A stretch of DNA of 64,000 nucleotides from the NCBI GenBank assembly GCA_050946935.1, contig JBMNVR010000002.1, positions 124,001 through 188,000 of the forward strand, given 5' to 3'. This DNA comes from UQRS01 sp050946935. Its GTDB lineage: Bacteria; Bacillota; Clostridia; Oscillospirales; Acutalibacteraceae. The notes beneath the pieces are model-generated. The model had not been told where the DNA came from. It searched no databases and was given only the letters and a program-made list of their open reading frames with translations. The position numbers and the translations under genes were made by a program. Below, one piece after another: positions 26,708 to 34,277 of this stretch (the stretch's first letter is position 1; the number at the start of each line of letters is the position of its first letter).

Positions 26708-26738
26708 CGGCGGCGGGTATTTTTTGCCGCCGTAAATT
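26708..26738 (+). terminator. Hairpin after ylbJ, similar to part of the 57.5-kb repeat
   Basis: CGGCGGC (26708-26714) pairs with GCCGCCG (26726-26732), followed by TAAATTTT. The 27 bases from 26708 match 24 of 27 bases at 57564-57590 inside the tandem repeat, so this may be a shared small element serving as terminator. Confidence 0.55.
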
Positions 26739-26835
26739 TTGGTTTCCGTGCCCCGCGTGCGGAGAAAATGTGGCATTGGAATCCTCGTTTTTTCTGTCTA
26801 AGCAATAAAAAACACATGATTGTCGAAATAAAGTA

Positions 26836-26863
26836 TTGACAAAACGCCGCTCTGTGGTATAAT
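26836..26863 (+). promoter_or_regulatory. Promoter for the tRNA pair
   Basis: Perfect TTGACA (26836-26841), 16 bases, perfect TATAAT (26858-26863). It stands 29 bases before tRNA-His. Confidence 0.85.
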
Positions 26864-26891
26864 GATTTTTGCTACTGCGAGTGGCTGAAAT

Positions 26892-26969
26892 GGTGGATAT
26901 AGCTCAGTTGGTTAGAGCGCCAGGTTGTGGCCCTGGAGGCCGACGGTTCGAATCCGTTTATCCACCCCA
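26892..26969 (+). tRNA. tRNA-His (GTG)
   Basis: The acceptor stem GTGGATA (26893-26899) pairs with TATCCAC. The extra G at position -1 (26892) faces C73, as tRNA-His requires. The anticodon stem CCAGG/CCTGG holds loop TTGTGGC with anticodon GTG. The T-arm is GACGG-TTCGAAT-CCGTT and CCA is encoded. Confidence 0.97.
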
Positions 26970-26979
26970 CATCAAAACC

Positions 26980-27006
26980 AATGCCACAGTATTTCACTGT
27001 GGCATT
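26980..27006 (+). other. Hairpin in the tRNA spacer
   Basis: AATGCCACAGT (26980-26990) pairs perfectly with ACTGTGGCATT (26996-27006) around a five-base loop. There is no T-run after it, so it is more likely a processing or protection structure between the two tRNAs. Confidence 0.6.
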
Positions 27007-27014
27007 TCGTATAC

Positions 27015-27089
27015 TGGGGTGTCGTCAAGCGGTAAGACACAGCACTTTGACTGCTGCATTCGTAGGTTCGAATCCTGCCACCCCAGCCA
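27015..27089 (+). tRNA. tRNA-Gln (TTG)
   Basis: The acceptor stem TGGGGTG (27015-27021) pairs with CACCCCA (27079-27085). The anticodon stem CAGCA/TGCTG holds loop CTTTGAC with anticodon TTG. The T-loop is GGTTCGAATCC, the discriminator is G and CCA is encoded. Confidence 0.97.
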
Positions 27090-27091
27090 CG

Positions 27092-27122
27092 TCGGAACGA
27101 GTTACGCTCGTTCCGATTTTTT
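27092..27122 (+). terminator. Terminator of the tRNA pair
   Basis: TCGGAACGAG (27092-27101), loop TTACG, CTCGTTCCGA (27107-27116) and then TTTTTT, right after tRNA-Gln. Confidence 0.9.
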
Positions 27123-27201
27123 ATTTCATAAAAAATCAGTCACCCGCTCCACTGTTCCTCCTTTTCCGCAAAAGGTCACGCTCGGCTCGCCTGCTCGGCC
27201 C

Positions 27202-27260
27202 AAAACGCCCTCGCGACGGCTCTCTGTCGCGAGGGCGTTTTGCGGGTGCGCCTTCGGCGC
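27202..27260. repeat. Large palindrome, possible small repeat element
   Basis: A 16-bp perfect stem AAAACGCCCTCGCGAC (27202-27217) with GTCGCGAGGGCGTTTT (27226-27241) around eight bases, followed by a second hairpin TGCGCC-TTC-GGCGCA (27246-27260). GC-rich arms stand in otherwise AT-rich sequence. No ORF crosses it convincingly. It may be a terminator-like element or a short interspersed repeat; I see one copy in the window. Confidence 0.5.
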
Positions 27261-27656
27261 ATGGCATCTTTTTGTACTTTCTCTTTTCACTTTTTCGTTC
27301 TTCTCTGTTCTCTGAAAGAGGATTGCCGTTTCCGGATAATAGATAAACCGTACATTGATACGATAGCTGCTCATACGCTTTTACCCGCCGATAACTGAAT
27401 TTCTGCAAGATATTCATAACCTTTGGCGGCGGCACATATATCCTCAACAAATACCGTTCGGTCGGGATTAAATTTATAGAAATATTTGATAAGACATCCT
27501 CCGCCGCATGAATTGCCGTTTTCAAACAATATATTTTAGCGGTACAGCGTGAGCTTGAGCAGGGATATATAAACCCATCCAATTTTGTAAGGTGCGGTGA
27601 TGAGATATGCTCTATTTAGAATAACCATTTTTGTCAGCAAAACAACAAAACAGAAA
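27261..27656. other. AT-rich stretch without a clear gene
   Basis: The frames here lack good starts. A minus-strand frame at 27371-27529 of 52 codons (ending ...YEYLAEIQLSAGKSV) looks protein-like in composition and could be a gene remnant, but it has no ribosome binding site and no family I recognise. Confidence 0.4.
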
Positions 27657-27944
27657 ATGAATTATCTCAAAACAAGATATGATATTGTATATTTAAATAT
27701 TTTAACGAAACTTGTATTGTCTTATGACCGTCTTTGGAAGCTTTTGATAGATAAGAAAATGACCAAGACACAGATGCGGATTGCCTCCGGTATTTCAAGC
27801 AGTGCGCTTGCCAAAATGGGGAAAAACGAACCTGTTTCTGTTTCGGTGCTTCTTTCTGTATGTCAGACTCTGGATTGTAATTTTGCGGACATTATAGATG
27901 CAGTTCCGCTGTGCGCAGACCCGGATGTAAACCGGAATGAATGA
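27657..27944 (+). CDS. XRE/Cro-type helix-turn-helix regulator (YozG-like)
   Basis: A 95-residue DNA-binding protein. The region from LSYDRLWKLLIDKKMTKTQM to 'CNFADIIDAV' matches the short Cro/CI family in which 'LWKLLIDKKMxKTxL' leads into the HTH (GISSSALAKMGKNEPVSVSVL). The start is uncertain: ATG 27657 is plausible, and the frame is open from 27597. It overlaps the start of a broken response regulator by 8 bases. AT-rich codon use differs from the rest of the window and fits recent transfer. Confidence 0.75.
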   Translation: MNYLKTRYDIVYLNILTKLVLSYDRLWKLLIDKKMTKTQMRIASGISSSALAKMGKNEPVSVSVLLSVCQTLDCNFADIIDAVPLCADPDVNRNE

Positions 27945-28076
27945 GCTTATAAAAATTGCGGTCTGCGAAGACCTTGAGGACGATAAAAAAGACTTGTAAA
28001 AACCATTGCCATCATCTTGACCAAAAAGATTTGGTGGCAAAAAGAGGCGAGCAGGTATGATATGCGTTATATGTGA
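27937..28076 (+). pseudogene. Broken response-regulator fragment
   Basis: From ATG 27937 the frame reads 20 codons, MNELIKIAVCEDLEDDKKDL, then TAA. The 'KIAVCEDLEDD' start is that of a LytTR-type receiver domain (beta-1 and the acidic pair). Restoring one lost base near 27996 allows reading on as VKTIAIILTKK and further to a TGA at 28074-28076, already inside the next gene. I read it as the remnant of a second, related response regulator directly ahead of the intact one. Confidence 0.6.
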
Positions 28077-28785
28077 TGATTTAGCCGAGGAGCGCAAAGC
28101 TTTGCGTGCATATATACGACAGTTTGAAAAGCAGAATAATCTTGAGATTGATATATTGGAATTTGCATCTGCGGAGGCTCTGCTTCTTTCTTACAGAACA
28201 GATAAAAAATGTGATTTGATTTTTATGGACATATACATGGGAGAGAAGAACGGTATGACCGCAGCCAAAGAGTTTCGCAGTCTTGGGTATACCGGCGGCT
28301 TCGTATTCTCCACCACCTCTCTTGATTTCGGTATTGAAAGCTATGATGTGGAAGCTGCGGGTTATCTTGTAAAACCATATTCCTATGACAAATTTTTAAC
28401 TGCGATGAAACGCTGCCATGAGCTGTGGGAACGGGTAATGAAAAGCATTTCCTTTACCTGTGACCGATTGGAAAACAAGGTTTGCTTGAGAGATATTCTG
28501 TATATTGAAATTGCAGGACACGGCAGCATCGTACATACCGCCTCCGGCGATATGAAAACAGCAAAAAGTATCGGAAGCTTTGAAAAAGAAATTGACTCGC
28601 CCCGATTTATCCGTGCCGGAAAAAGCTATCTTGTCAATTTGAGCCAAGTCAGCGGTCATACAGAGGAAGCAATCGATCTTAACGGAGGCGGTCATATTAT
28701 TTTGCCGGTCAGACTTCGCAAAGAAATCAGGCAAAAAATCATAGACGACCGATTCAGACAGATGAAGGAGGAAACAAATGAATAA
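28057..28785 (+). CDS. LytTR-family response regulator (AgrA/VirR type)
   Basis: The 242-residue protein has a receiver domain (ICDDLAEE acidic pair, phosphorylated Asp in LIFMDIYMG at about residue 57, conserved Lys in YLVKPYSYDKF at about 107) and a C-terminal LytTR DNA-binding domain (about 138-235). Such regulators control peptide-signalled genes such as bacteriocins and quorum systems. The ATG at 28057 has AAGAGGCGAGCAGG upstream. It overlaps the histidine kinase start by 8 bases. The partner kinase is truncated, so its phosphorylation source is in doubt. Confidence 0.92.
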   Translation: MICVICDDLAEERKALRAYIRQFEKQNNLEIDILEFASAEALLLSYRTDKKCDLIFMDIYMGEKNGMTAAKEFRSLGYTGGFVFSTTSLDFGIESYDVEAAGYLVKPYSYDKFLTAMKRCHELWERVMKSISFTCDRLENKVCLRDILYIEIAGHGSIVHTASGDMKTAKSIGSFEKEIDSPRFIRAGKSYLVNLSQVSGHTEEAIDLNGGGHIILPVRLRKEIRQKIIDDRFRQMKEETNE

Positions 28786-30139
28786 GCTCTGGTATTTTCT
28801 CACCATCTTTCTGGATGTGTATCCGTGGATATTTTTACAGTACCTCCCCTTTAAAAACAAACTGCGTTTGCCGTACCCAATGGCGATTGCCGTATGTACC
28901 GCGGTTCTTTTGCCGTATCAGCTCGGTTTTTGCTTTGCAAGCGAACGGTTTCTTTTCAATTCAAATATTATGCTGCTTTACCGCCTGTTTCAGTTTGTGC
29001 TGCTGATATTGCTGACGGTATTCCTCATTAAGGACAGCATTGCAAAGGTGCTTTTTGTGTTCGGCCTAATGTATCCTTGCGTCATGTTTATTCTTTCTCT
29101 TGCGGGATATATCAAGACTTACGTTCCGACAGAACTGCCTGTTTATATGCAAACCTCGCTCTTGCGTGCCGGCCTTTCTCTGTTCTTATTTCCATTTCTG
29201 CTTTGGTTTTGGAAGAAAATCCTGTCACAGGGCATGAATATGAAGGATGATTCTATCTGGAATTATTTACTGACGATTCCGGCGGTATTCACCCTTGTCA
29301 GTATCTTTTACACGGGAAATGATTTTGAAACCGCAGGCGTAGAGCTTTCCGAGGTGCTTGCCCGCTTTGTCCTGTTCGACGGCGTGATTGCAGTGAGCTT
29401 TATTACATTCCGTCTGCCGGGGAAAGAGGAACAGCGTGTCCGTGCAGAGGAAGAAGCCGAAAAATCCAGACTGCTTTTATCCCAGCAGGAGCAGCAATAT
29501 ACCTTGCTTGCAGCGGGAATTGAAAAAGCCCGCCGTGACCGTCACGATTTGCACCATCACATCAGAGTTTTACATACGCTGTTGGAGTCGGGAGATATAA
29601 CGGAACTGGAACAATACCTTGCCGACCTGGATGGTTCTTACCAAAGTATTCTGCCGGAGGTTATCTGTCAGCACCCTTCCGTCAATGCGATTGTGAGCTA
29701 CTACAAGGAAATGGCAAAGGAAGTTGCCGATATTGCATTGTTCCTGCAAATTGACCGTGACATCGGTATTGAAGCGATGGACTTATGCATCATTATCGGT
29801 AATCTCTTAGAAAATGCCATAGAAGCCTGTGGACGAATGAAACGGAAATGTAATCGAAAAATATCTATGAAATCACGACAGCAGGACGGGCTGCTCTATC
29901 TCATAATTTCCAATACCTGCGAGGATACCCAAACGTATACTGTAATTCTTTCCGGCGACATTGACGGCGACGGAATGGTTACGGTGTCCGATGTAGTTTC
30001 CCTTCGTCAGCGGATCGTTGGGGGTCAATGGACCACAGAAGAGCTGTGTGCCGCCGATTTCGACCAAAGCGGAACCCTGAGCGTCTCCGACGTGGTCGAC
30101 CTGCGCCGGCAAATCGTGAACGGCAACCAAAAAGATTGA
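28778..30139 (+). CDS. Chimeric protein: truncated GHKL sensor histidine kinase joined to a dockerin domain
   Basis: Residues 1-220 hold six hydrophobic segments of an AgrC/LytTR-partner sensor. A coiled coil then leads to the phospho-acceptor region RRDRHDLHHHIRVLH (about 250-264) and the ATPase N box IIGNLLENAIEAC (about 345). The sequence runs normally to SNTCEDTQ (residue 385), where this family would continue with the ATP-lid and G boxes. Instead 68 residues of a type I dockerin follow, with two calcium loops, DIDGDGMVTVSD (394-405) and DFDQSGTLSVSD (427-438). Base composition rises at the same point (about 29933). The kinase is very probably inactive. It overlaps the response regulator by 8 bases. 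A designed fusion is unlikely because dockerins act outside the cell; a recombination junction is the simplest reading. Confidence 0.85.
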   Translation: MNKLWYFLTIFLDVYPWIFLQYLPFKNKLRLPYPMAIAVCTAVLLPYQLGFCFASERFLFNSNIMLLYRLFQFVLLILLTVFLIKDSIAKVLFVFGLMYPCVMFILSLAGYIKTYVPTELPVYMQTSLLRAGLSLFLFPFLLWFWKKILSQGMNMKDDSIWNYLLTIPAVFTLVSIFYTGNDFETAGVELSEVLARFVLFDGVIAVSFITFRLPGKEEQRVRAEEEAEKSRLLLSQQEQQYTLLAAGIEKARRDRHDLHHHIRVLHTLLESGDITELEQYLADLDGSYQSILPEVICQHPSVNAIVSYYKEMAKEVADIALFLQIDRDIGIEAMDLCIIIGNLLENAIEACGRMKRKCNRKISMKSRQQDGLLYLIISNTCEDTQTYTVILSGDIDGDGMVTVSDVVSLRQRIVGGQWTTEELCAADFDQSGTLSVSDVVDLRRQIVNGNQKD

Positions 30140-30158
30140 TACAAGCAATCCATATTCT

Positions 30159-30199
30159 AACAGCAAGGCGGGCTTTATTTAGAAGCCCGCCTTGCTGTT
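30159..30199 (+). terminator. Terminator after the kinase-dockerin ORF
   Basis: A 17-bp perfect stem AACAGCAAGGCGGGCTT (30159-30175) with 30183-30199, a seven-base loop and a modest T-run. Confidence 0.8.
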
Positions 30200-30469
30200 T
30201 ATCCACCTCAAACTTATATATAGATCGGGCCGCATGGCCAGTCGGCGCCGGCTTCACCATTTTATTCTGTTTGCGCAGCAGCAGAACCCATGTGTAAAAC
30301 GCAGAATATACTGCATTGTACCCAAGCGTTTGGAAATTGGGTCTTCCTTCTTTTACGAAAATCAACGCAAAGGCAGGCAAAGGCCATTTTTAAAAGACGC
30401 CCCTCCCCTCTCACACAGACTTTCGGGCGTCTTTTCCCTGTCATATTCTTCTACAGGAGGTGCCAAACC
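30200..30469. other. Leader or spacer before the small unknown gene
   Basis: It contains a hairpin AAAAGACGCCC (30392-30402) with GGGCGTCTTTT (30425-30435) that ends in a T-run. It stands 34 bases before the next ATG and could be a terminator or attenuator. The rest shows no gene. Confidence 0.5.
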
Positions 30470-30691
30470 ATGCATATGATTGCCGTTGTTCAAAAGGTTC
30501 GTGCAGGCAGTCTGCTTGTCCGCAACACTGCGGATTTACAGGAGGTGGTCGCAAACACCAACGACACGCGATGCTTTCGCGTCGGCGACGTTGTCAGCAT
30601 CTTATATAGCGGCGCAATGACCATGAGCATTCCGCCGCAAATTTCTGTCATACGTATCCGGCGGATTTTCCCACAGCAAAGCTGCCGATAG
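30470..30691 (+). CDS. Small protein of unknown function
   Basis: A 73-residue ORF with an excellent ribosome binding site (CAGGAGG, nine bases before ATG). The sequence is hydrophobic in alternation (VQKVRAGSLLVRNT, CFRVGDVVSILYSGAMTMS), suggesting a small all-beta fold of the OB or S1-like type. I do not recognise a named family. A hairpin with a T-run lies just upstream, which could control it. It is isolated between the chimera and putP. Confidence 0.6.
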   Translation: MHMIAVVQKVRAGSLLVRNTADLQEVVANTNDTRCFRVGDVVSILYSGAMTMSIPPQISVIRIRRIFPQQSCR

Positions 30692-30805
30692 GCATTACTG
30701 CATCTGCGGCGGCATACGGCTGCATGCTATTCAATCCCGGCGCCACATCTCACAGTTGCCGTACAAAGACGGCCACCCCATTGTATTTTTATCCCTATCA
30801 TCATA

Positions 30806-30844
30806 AAAAGAAGCCTTCTGTCCGATTGAGACAGAAAGCTTCTT
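30806..30844 (-). terminator. Terminator of putP
   Basis: AAAAGAAGC-C-TTCTGTC (from 30806) pairs with GACAGAA-A-GCTTCTTTT (to 30844) around a seven-base loop, just past the end of putP on the minus strand, with T-run. Confidence 0.8.
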
Positions 30845-30865
30845 TTGCTTTCGGATTTACCCTGG

Positions 30866-32428
30866 TTATATACTCGATTTTGCAGTTTCAAACTCTTCCA
30901 GAATCTCTTCGGAAGGCTTGGCAGTTATAAGCGACACGACGACAATTGCCAGGCAAGAGAAGAGAAACGCCGGAAGCAATTCGTAAATGCCGAAAATCCC
31001 ACCCAGGGGCTTGATAATCAGCTTCCACAAGAACACCATGCCGCCGCCCGCAATCATTCCGGCAATCGCGCCGGCGCGAGTCGTCCGTTTCCAGAACAGA
31101 GAGAAGAGCATGATCGGGCCGAAGGTAGCGCCGAAGCCCGCCCAGGCAAAGCTGACGATGGTAAAGATGACGCTGTTCTCATCCAAAGCGATGATCATAC
31201 CCACAGCGGCGACTATCAAAAGGGTGATGCGGCTGACGGTCATAACCTGTTTGTCGCTGGCCTTGCGGTGCAGAATGCCCTGATAAATATTTTTAGATAC
31301 CGAAGAAGCCGCAATCAGCAAATAGGAATCCGAAGAACTTATGGTTGCGGCCAAAATACCGGCCATAACAATCCCCGCCAGCAACGGATGCATCAATATT
31401 GATGCCATAGAGGTAAAGATATTCTCAGCATCAGACGCGGTACGACTTACCGTGGGCAGCATAGCCCTGCCAATAATACCGATCATCACCGCCGCGAAAA
31501 GCGAAACAACGCACCATGTGGTGGCGATGCGACGCGATTTGGTCAAGTCCTCCGTACGGCGGATGGCAATAAAGCGCAGCAATACCTGGGGCATGCCGAA
31601 ATAGCCCAGACCCCAGGACAAAGTTGAGAGAATGGTGAGCACCCCGTACTCTCCCGCGGCGCCAAACACGGGTTTGCCCGCCTCTGAAATCACCTGAAGG
31701 CCATCTGCCCCCACCTCAGGAGAGGCGATGCCAAAAAAGGTCCAGAACCCGGGAATGCTCCTGGCATTATCCACGACAGCTCCCACACCGCCGGCATGGA
31801 CAGTGCCCAGCACCAGCACTGCCAGCAGCGCGCCGACCATCACGACCGCCTGCATAAAATCGGAAGCGCTTTCCGCCAGAAATCCGCCCAAAAAAGTATA
31901 AATCAACACGAATACGGCGCCCAGTATCATCATCAGGCGATAATCCGCGTTAAACAGCGAACTGAACAGCTTGCCGCAGGTGACAAAACAACTGCCGGCA
32001 TACACCGCAAAGAAAATCAGAATAAACAAAGAGGAAATCAGCATCAGAATTTTTTTCTTCTCTTTAAAACGATTGCTGAAAAAATCGGGCAGCGTAATCG
32101 CGTTCCCCGCAACATAGGAGTACCGGCGAAGGCGCTTTGACACCAGAAGCCAGTTCAGATAGGTCCCCAGTCCCAATCCAATTGCCGTCCATGCCGCGTC
32201 CGACACGCCGCACCAGTATGCCACGCCGGGAAGGCCCATCAACAGCCAGCCGCTCATATCCGACGCCTCCGCGCTCAAAGCAGCAATCCACGGTCCCAAA
32301 GAGCGCCCGCCGATAAAATAGTTTTCTGAATTCTTATTTGCCCTCTTGGCGAAAAACAGACCGATTCCAATTACCACAGCCATGTAACAGATCATGGCAA
32401 TCAAGATTTGAATAGAACTTCCGGTCAA
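30866..32428 (-). CDS. putP: Sodium/proline symporter PutP
   Basis: A solute:sodium symporter of 520 residues with 13 expected membrane helices. The N-terminal 'YFIGGRSLGPWIAALSAEASDMSGWLLMGLPG' region carries the sodium and proline contacts of PutP, and the family signature around 'GGFLAESASDFMQAVVM' is present. It takes up proline with Na+, for osmoprotection or nutrition. GCGGAGGGG precedes the ATG, and the promoter is at 32473-32501. Confidence 0.93.
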   Translation of the reverse strand: MTGSSIQILIAMICYMAVVIGIGLFFAKRANKNSENYFIGGRSLGPWIAALSAEASDMSGWLLMGLPGVAYWCGVSDAAWTAIGLGLGTYLNWLLVSKRLRRYSYVAGNAITLPDFFSNRFKEKKKILMLISSLFILIFFAVYAGSCFVTCGKLFSSLFNADYRLMMILGAVFVLIYTFLGGFLAESASDFMQAVVMVGALLAVLVLGTVHAGGVGAVVDNARSIPGFWTFFGIASPEVGADGLQVISEAGKPVFGAAGEYGVLTILSTLSWGLGYFGMPQVLLRFIAIRRTEDLTKSRRIATTWCVVSLFAAVMIGIIGRAMLPTVSRTASDAENIFTSMASILMHPLLAGIVMAGILAATISSSDSYLLIAASSVSKNIYQGILHRKASDKQVMTVSRITLLIVAAVGMIIALDENSVIFTIVSFAWAGFGATFGPIMLFSLFWKRTTRAGAIAGMIAGGGMVFLWKLIIKPLGGIFGIYELLPAFLFSCLAIVVVSLITAKPSEEILEEFETAKSSI

Positions 32429-32472
32429 AATGAACCCCTCCGCATTATCTGATTTTTGACAAATTTACAATT

Positions 32473-32501
32473 ATTTTACATCTTTTTGCAAAAGCAGTCA
32501 A
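32473..32501 (-). promoter_or_regulatory. Promoter for putP
   Basis: On the minus strand TTGACT (32501-32496), 17 bases, TAAAAT (32478-32473). Confidence 0.7.
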
Positions 32502-32594
32502 CTGCGATTCCGAAAAATCTACAATACTCACAAATCTCGTGGCACAGATTTGGATGACAGATTATAAATCCGCACATATTTTATGCAAAATCGC

Positions 32595-32623
32595 TTGATG
32601 TTTTCAACACATTGATATATACT
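32595..32623 (+). promoter_or_regulatory. Promoter for desulfoferrodoxin
   Basis: TTGATG (32595-32600), 17 bases, TATACT (32618-32623), 31 bases before the ATG. Confidence 0.65.
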
Positions 32624-32653
32624 GAATTTAGAAAGAGGAATGGAGGTCAATTT

Positions 32654-33028
32654 ATGGAACAGCGTTTCTTTATCTGCGAACATTGCGGAAATATCATTGC
32701 CATCGTAAAGGACTCGGGCGTACCCATCGTATGCTGCGGGCAGAACATGACCGAACTGATTCCCGGCACGACAGAGGCTGCCATCGAAAAGCATATACCG
32801 GTATATACTGTTGAAGGGAACAAGGTTTTCGTGACCGTCGGCGAAGTGGAACATCCGATGATACCCGAACATTATATCGAATGGATTTCGATTCAGACAA
32901 ATCAAGGAAACCAGCGTAAAGCGTTGAACCCCGGCGATGCGCCGAAGGCCTGCTTCGCCCTGTGCGAAGGCGACGAGGTTCAGGCGGTTTATGCCTACTG
33001 CAACCTGCACCGGCTTTGGAAAGCCTGA
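32654..33028 (+). CDS. dfx: Desulfoferrodoxin (superoxide reductase, 2Fe type)
   Basis: It reduces superoxide to hydrogen peroxide, a typical oxygen defence of anaerobes. The 124-residue protein has the N-terminal desulforedoxin iron site (CEHC near residues 8-11 and the adjacent CC at about 27-28) and the catalytic neelaredoxin domain with His in AIEKHIP, VEHPM and PEHYIEW, and the Cys/His set in VYAYCNLHRLW. ATG 32654 follows GGAGG. It is a single-gene unit with its own promoter and terminator. Confidence 0.95.
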   Translation: MEQRFFICEHCGNIIAIVKDSGVPIVCCGQNMTELIPGTTEAAIEKHIPVYTVEGNKVFVTVGEVEHPMIPEHYIEWISIQTNQGNQRKALNPGDAPKACFALCEGDEVQAVYAYCNLHRLWKA

Positions 33029-33091
33029 GCTTGGCGAAAGGGTTTTCGCACATCGTTCGACAGATGCTCCGGCGCACACGCATGCATACAC

Positions 33092-33125
33092 AAAAAGCCT
33101 TGCTCAGAAACGAGCAAGGCTTTTT
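33092..33125. terminator. Bidirectional terminator
   Basis: AAAAAGCCTTGCTC (33092-33105), a six-base loop, and GAGCAAGGCTTTTT (33112-33125), between the convergent dfx and Cys-rich genes. Confidence 0.85.
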
Positions 33126-33186
33126 ATTGTGTTTTTATAAATCGAAAAGCAGTGAAGGAGCATAATCTGCTTTACGTTTATCTTAA

Positions 33187-34020
33187 TTAGTCATCGTCAC
33201 AACTGCATTCACACGAACAGCCGCAGCCGCACTCTTCCAGTTCACAGGGGCGCGGCGGGAAAAATTCATCCAGCGGGAACTTGATTCTGGAGAACAGATC
33301 GCAGGGGCTGTCGGTGGAATCATGACACTCTTTTTCCGGAATGCAGAAATCATAAACCGGGATCAGCATCTGTACATTCCGAATCAGTTGCACAATGGTA
33401 AACAGACCGAGCGTAACCGCAACGGTTCTGTCCCTGCCCTCCGGATCGGAAACCGGCTCTCCGCCCAAAGCGGCGCAAACACAGGCAGGTATGCATCTGC
33501 ATCCGCACTTACAGTGTTTTCTCTCGCAGATTTTAGCCGAAAGCGGCACCGGATCTACGCAGGAGACAACGCACTTCGGCAGATTGGACGACTGCGGAAG
33601 CTGTACGTCGTTGGCGTCATCCCGAACAAACTCGTTCGAGAAAATCTTGACATTTCCGTCGCTGCCGTACAGGATCACCTTTTTATCGTGCGAGCAGACG
33701 CCGCAAACCGGAATCGGCGCCGAATGCGGGGCGACAAAAACATCCAGCTTAACCAAGAAGAAGAAGGTGATGTCACATGCATAGAACCCGCGGTTGAGAT
33801 GTACCGGCTCCACATCGACAAACACGTCGATGACCTCGGCGCTGCGAATCTTCACATTGGTTGCGTCCGCGATGATTTCCCGGTCGCGGGGCGTGAACAT
33901 CAAGCTGAGATCCTCCAGGCAATCCCGGTCGCAGCATGAGTCATAGACTCTGCCCGCGTCAATGCAGACGGCTTCTTTAAAGCTGCCGTTCGGCGGACAA
34001 TTCTGTTTTACTTCTGCCAT
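33187..34020 (-). CDS. Cysteine-rich protein, possible spore coat component
   Basis: A 277-residue protein with many cysteines and no signal peptide. Motifs seen are CCDRDC near residue 30, a beta-rich centre (RSAEVIDVFVDVEPVHLNRG), CERKHCKCGCRC near 170 and an acidic, Cys-rich tail ending CGCGCSCECSCDDD. It resembles a conserved clostridial hypothetical family, and the Cys-rich composition and soluble nature suggest a spore coat or metal-binding structure, but this is inference. GGAGG precedes the ATG. A sequence like a SigmaK/SigmaE promoter (CACC, 15 bases, CATATTCT on the minus strand, 34110-34084) lies about 65 bases upstream. Confidence 0.6.
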   Translation of the reverse strand: MAEVKQNCPPNGSFKEAVCIDAGRVYDSCCDRDCLEDLSLMFTPRDREIIADATNVKIRSAEVIDVFVDVEPVHLNRGFYACDITFFFLVKLDVFVAPHSAPIPVCGVCSHDKKVILYGSDGNVKIFSNEFVRDDANDVQLPQSSNLPKCVVSCVDPVPLSAKICERKHCKCGCRCIPACVCAALGGEPVSDPEGRDRTVAVTLGLFTIVQLIRNVQMLIPVYDFCIPEKECHDSTDSPCDLFSRIKFPLDEFFPPRPCELEECGCGCSCECSCDDD

Positions 34021-34230
34021 AAAAATCCTCCTAATCCATATTTTGTTAGTTTGAAGCTTCATTATTTCCAACACTTCACTAACAGAATATGCATCCCGTT
34101 CCATTCGGTGCGAAGAACTTCCCCGGCTTTTCAAAATTCATATTATCCTTTCCAAAAAAGCACCGACGCCGCGCACTTTCGAGCGTGATGGCAAACGTCA
34201 GCCCGCCTATCCCCCGATTTTTCAGATACA

Positions 34231-34260
34231 AAAAGCCGCCCCGTCCAAAGACAGAGCGGC
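34231..34260 (-). terminator. Terminator of hup
   Basis: On the minus strand GCCGCTCTGTC pairs imperfectly with GACGGGGCGGC and is followed by TTTTTG, 17 bases past the end of hup. Confidence 0.65.
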
Positions 34261-34277
34261 CCGTAAGGAAGTGGGAT

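Noticed and set aside
27136..27582. Minus-strand ORF of 148 codons crossing the palindrome
   Set aside because: It runs through the 16-bp palindrome and has no start signal; Arg/Lys-rich translation is typical of a structured non-coding element.
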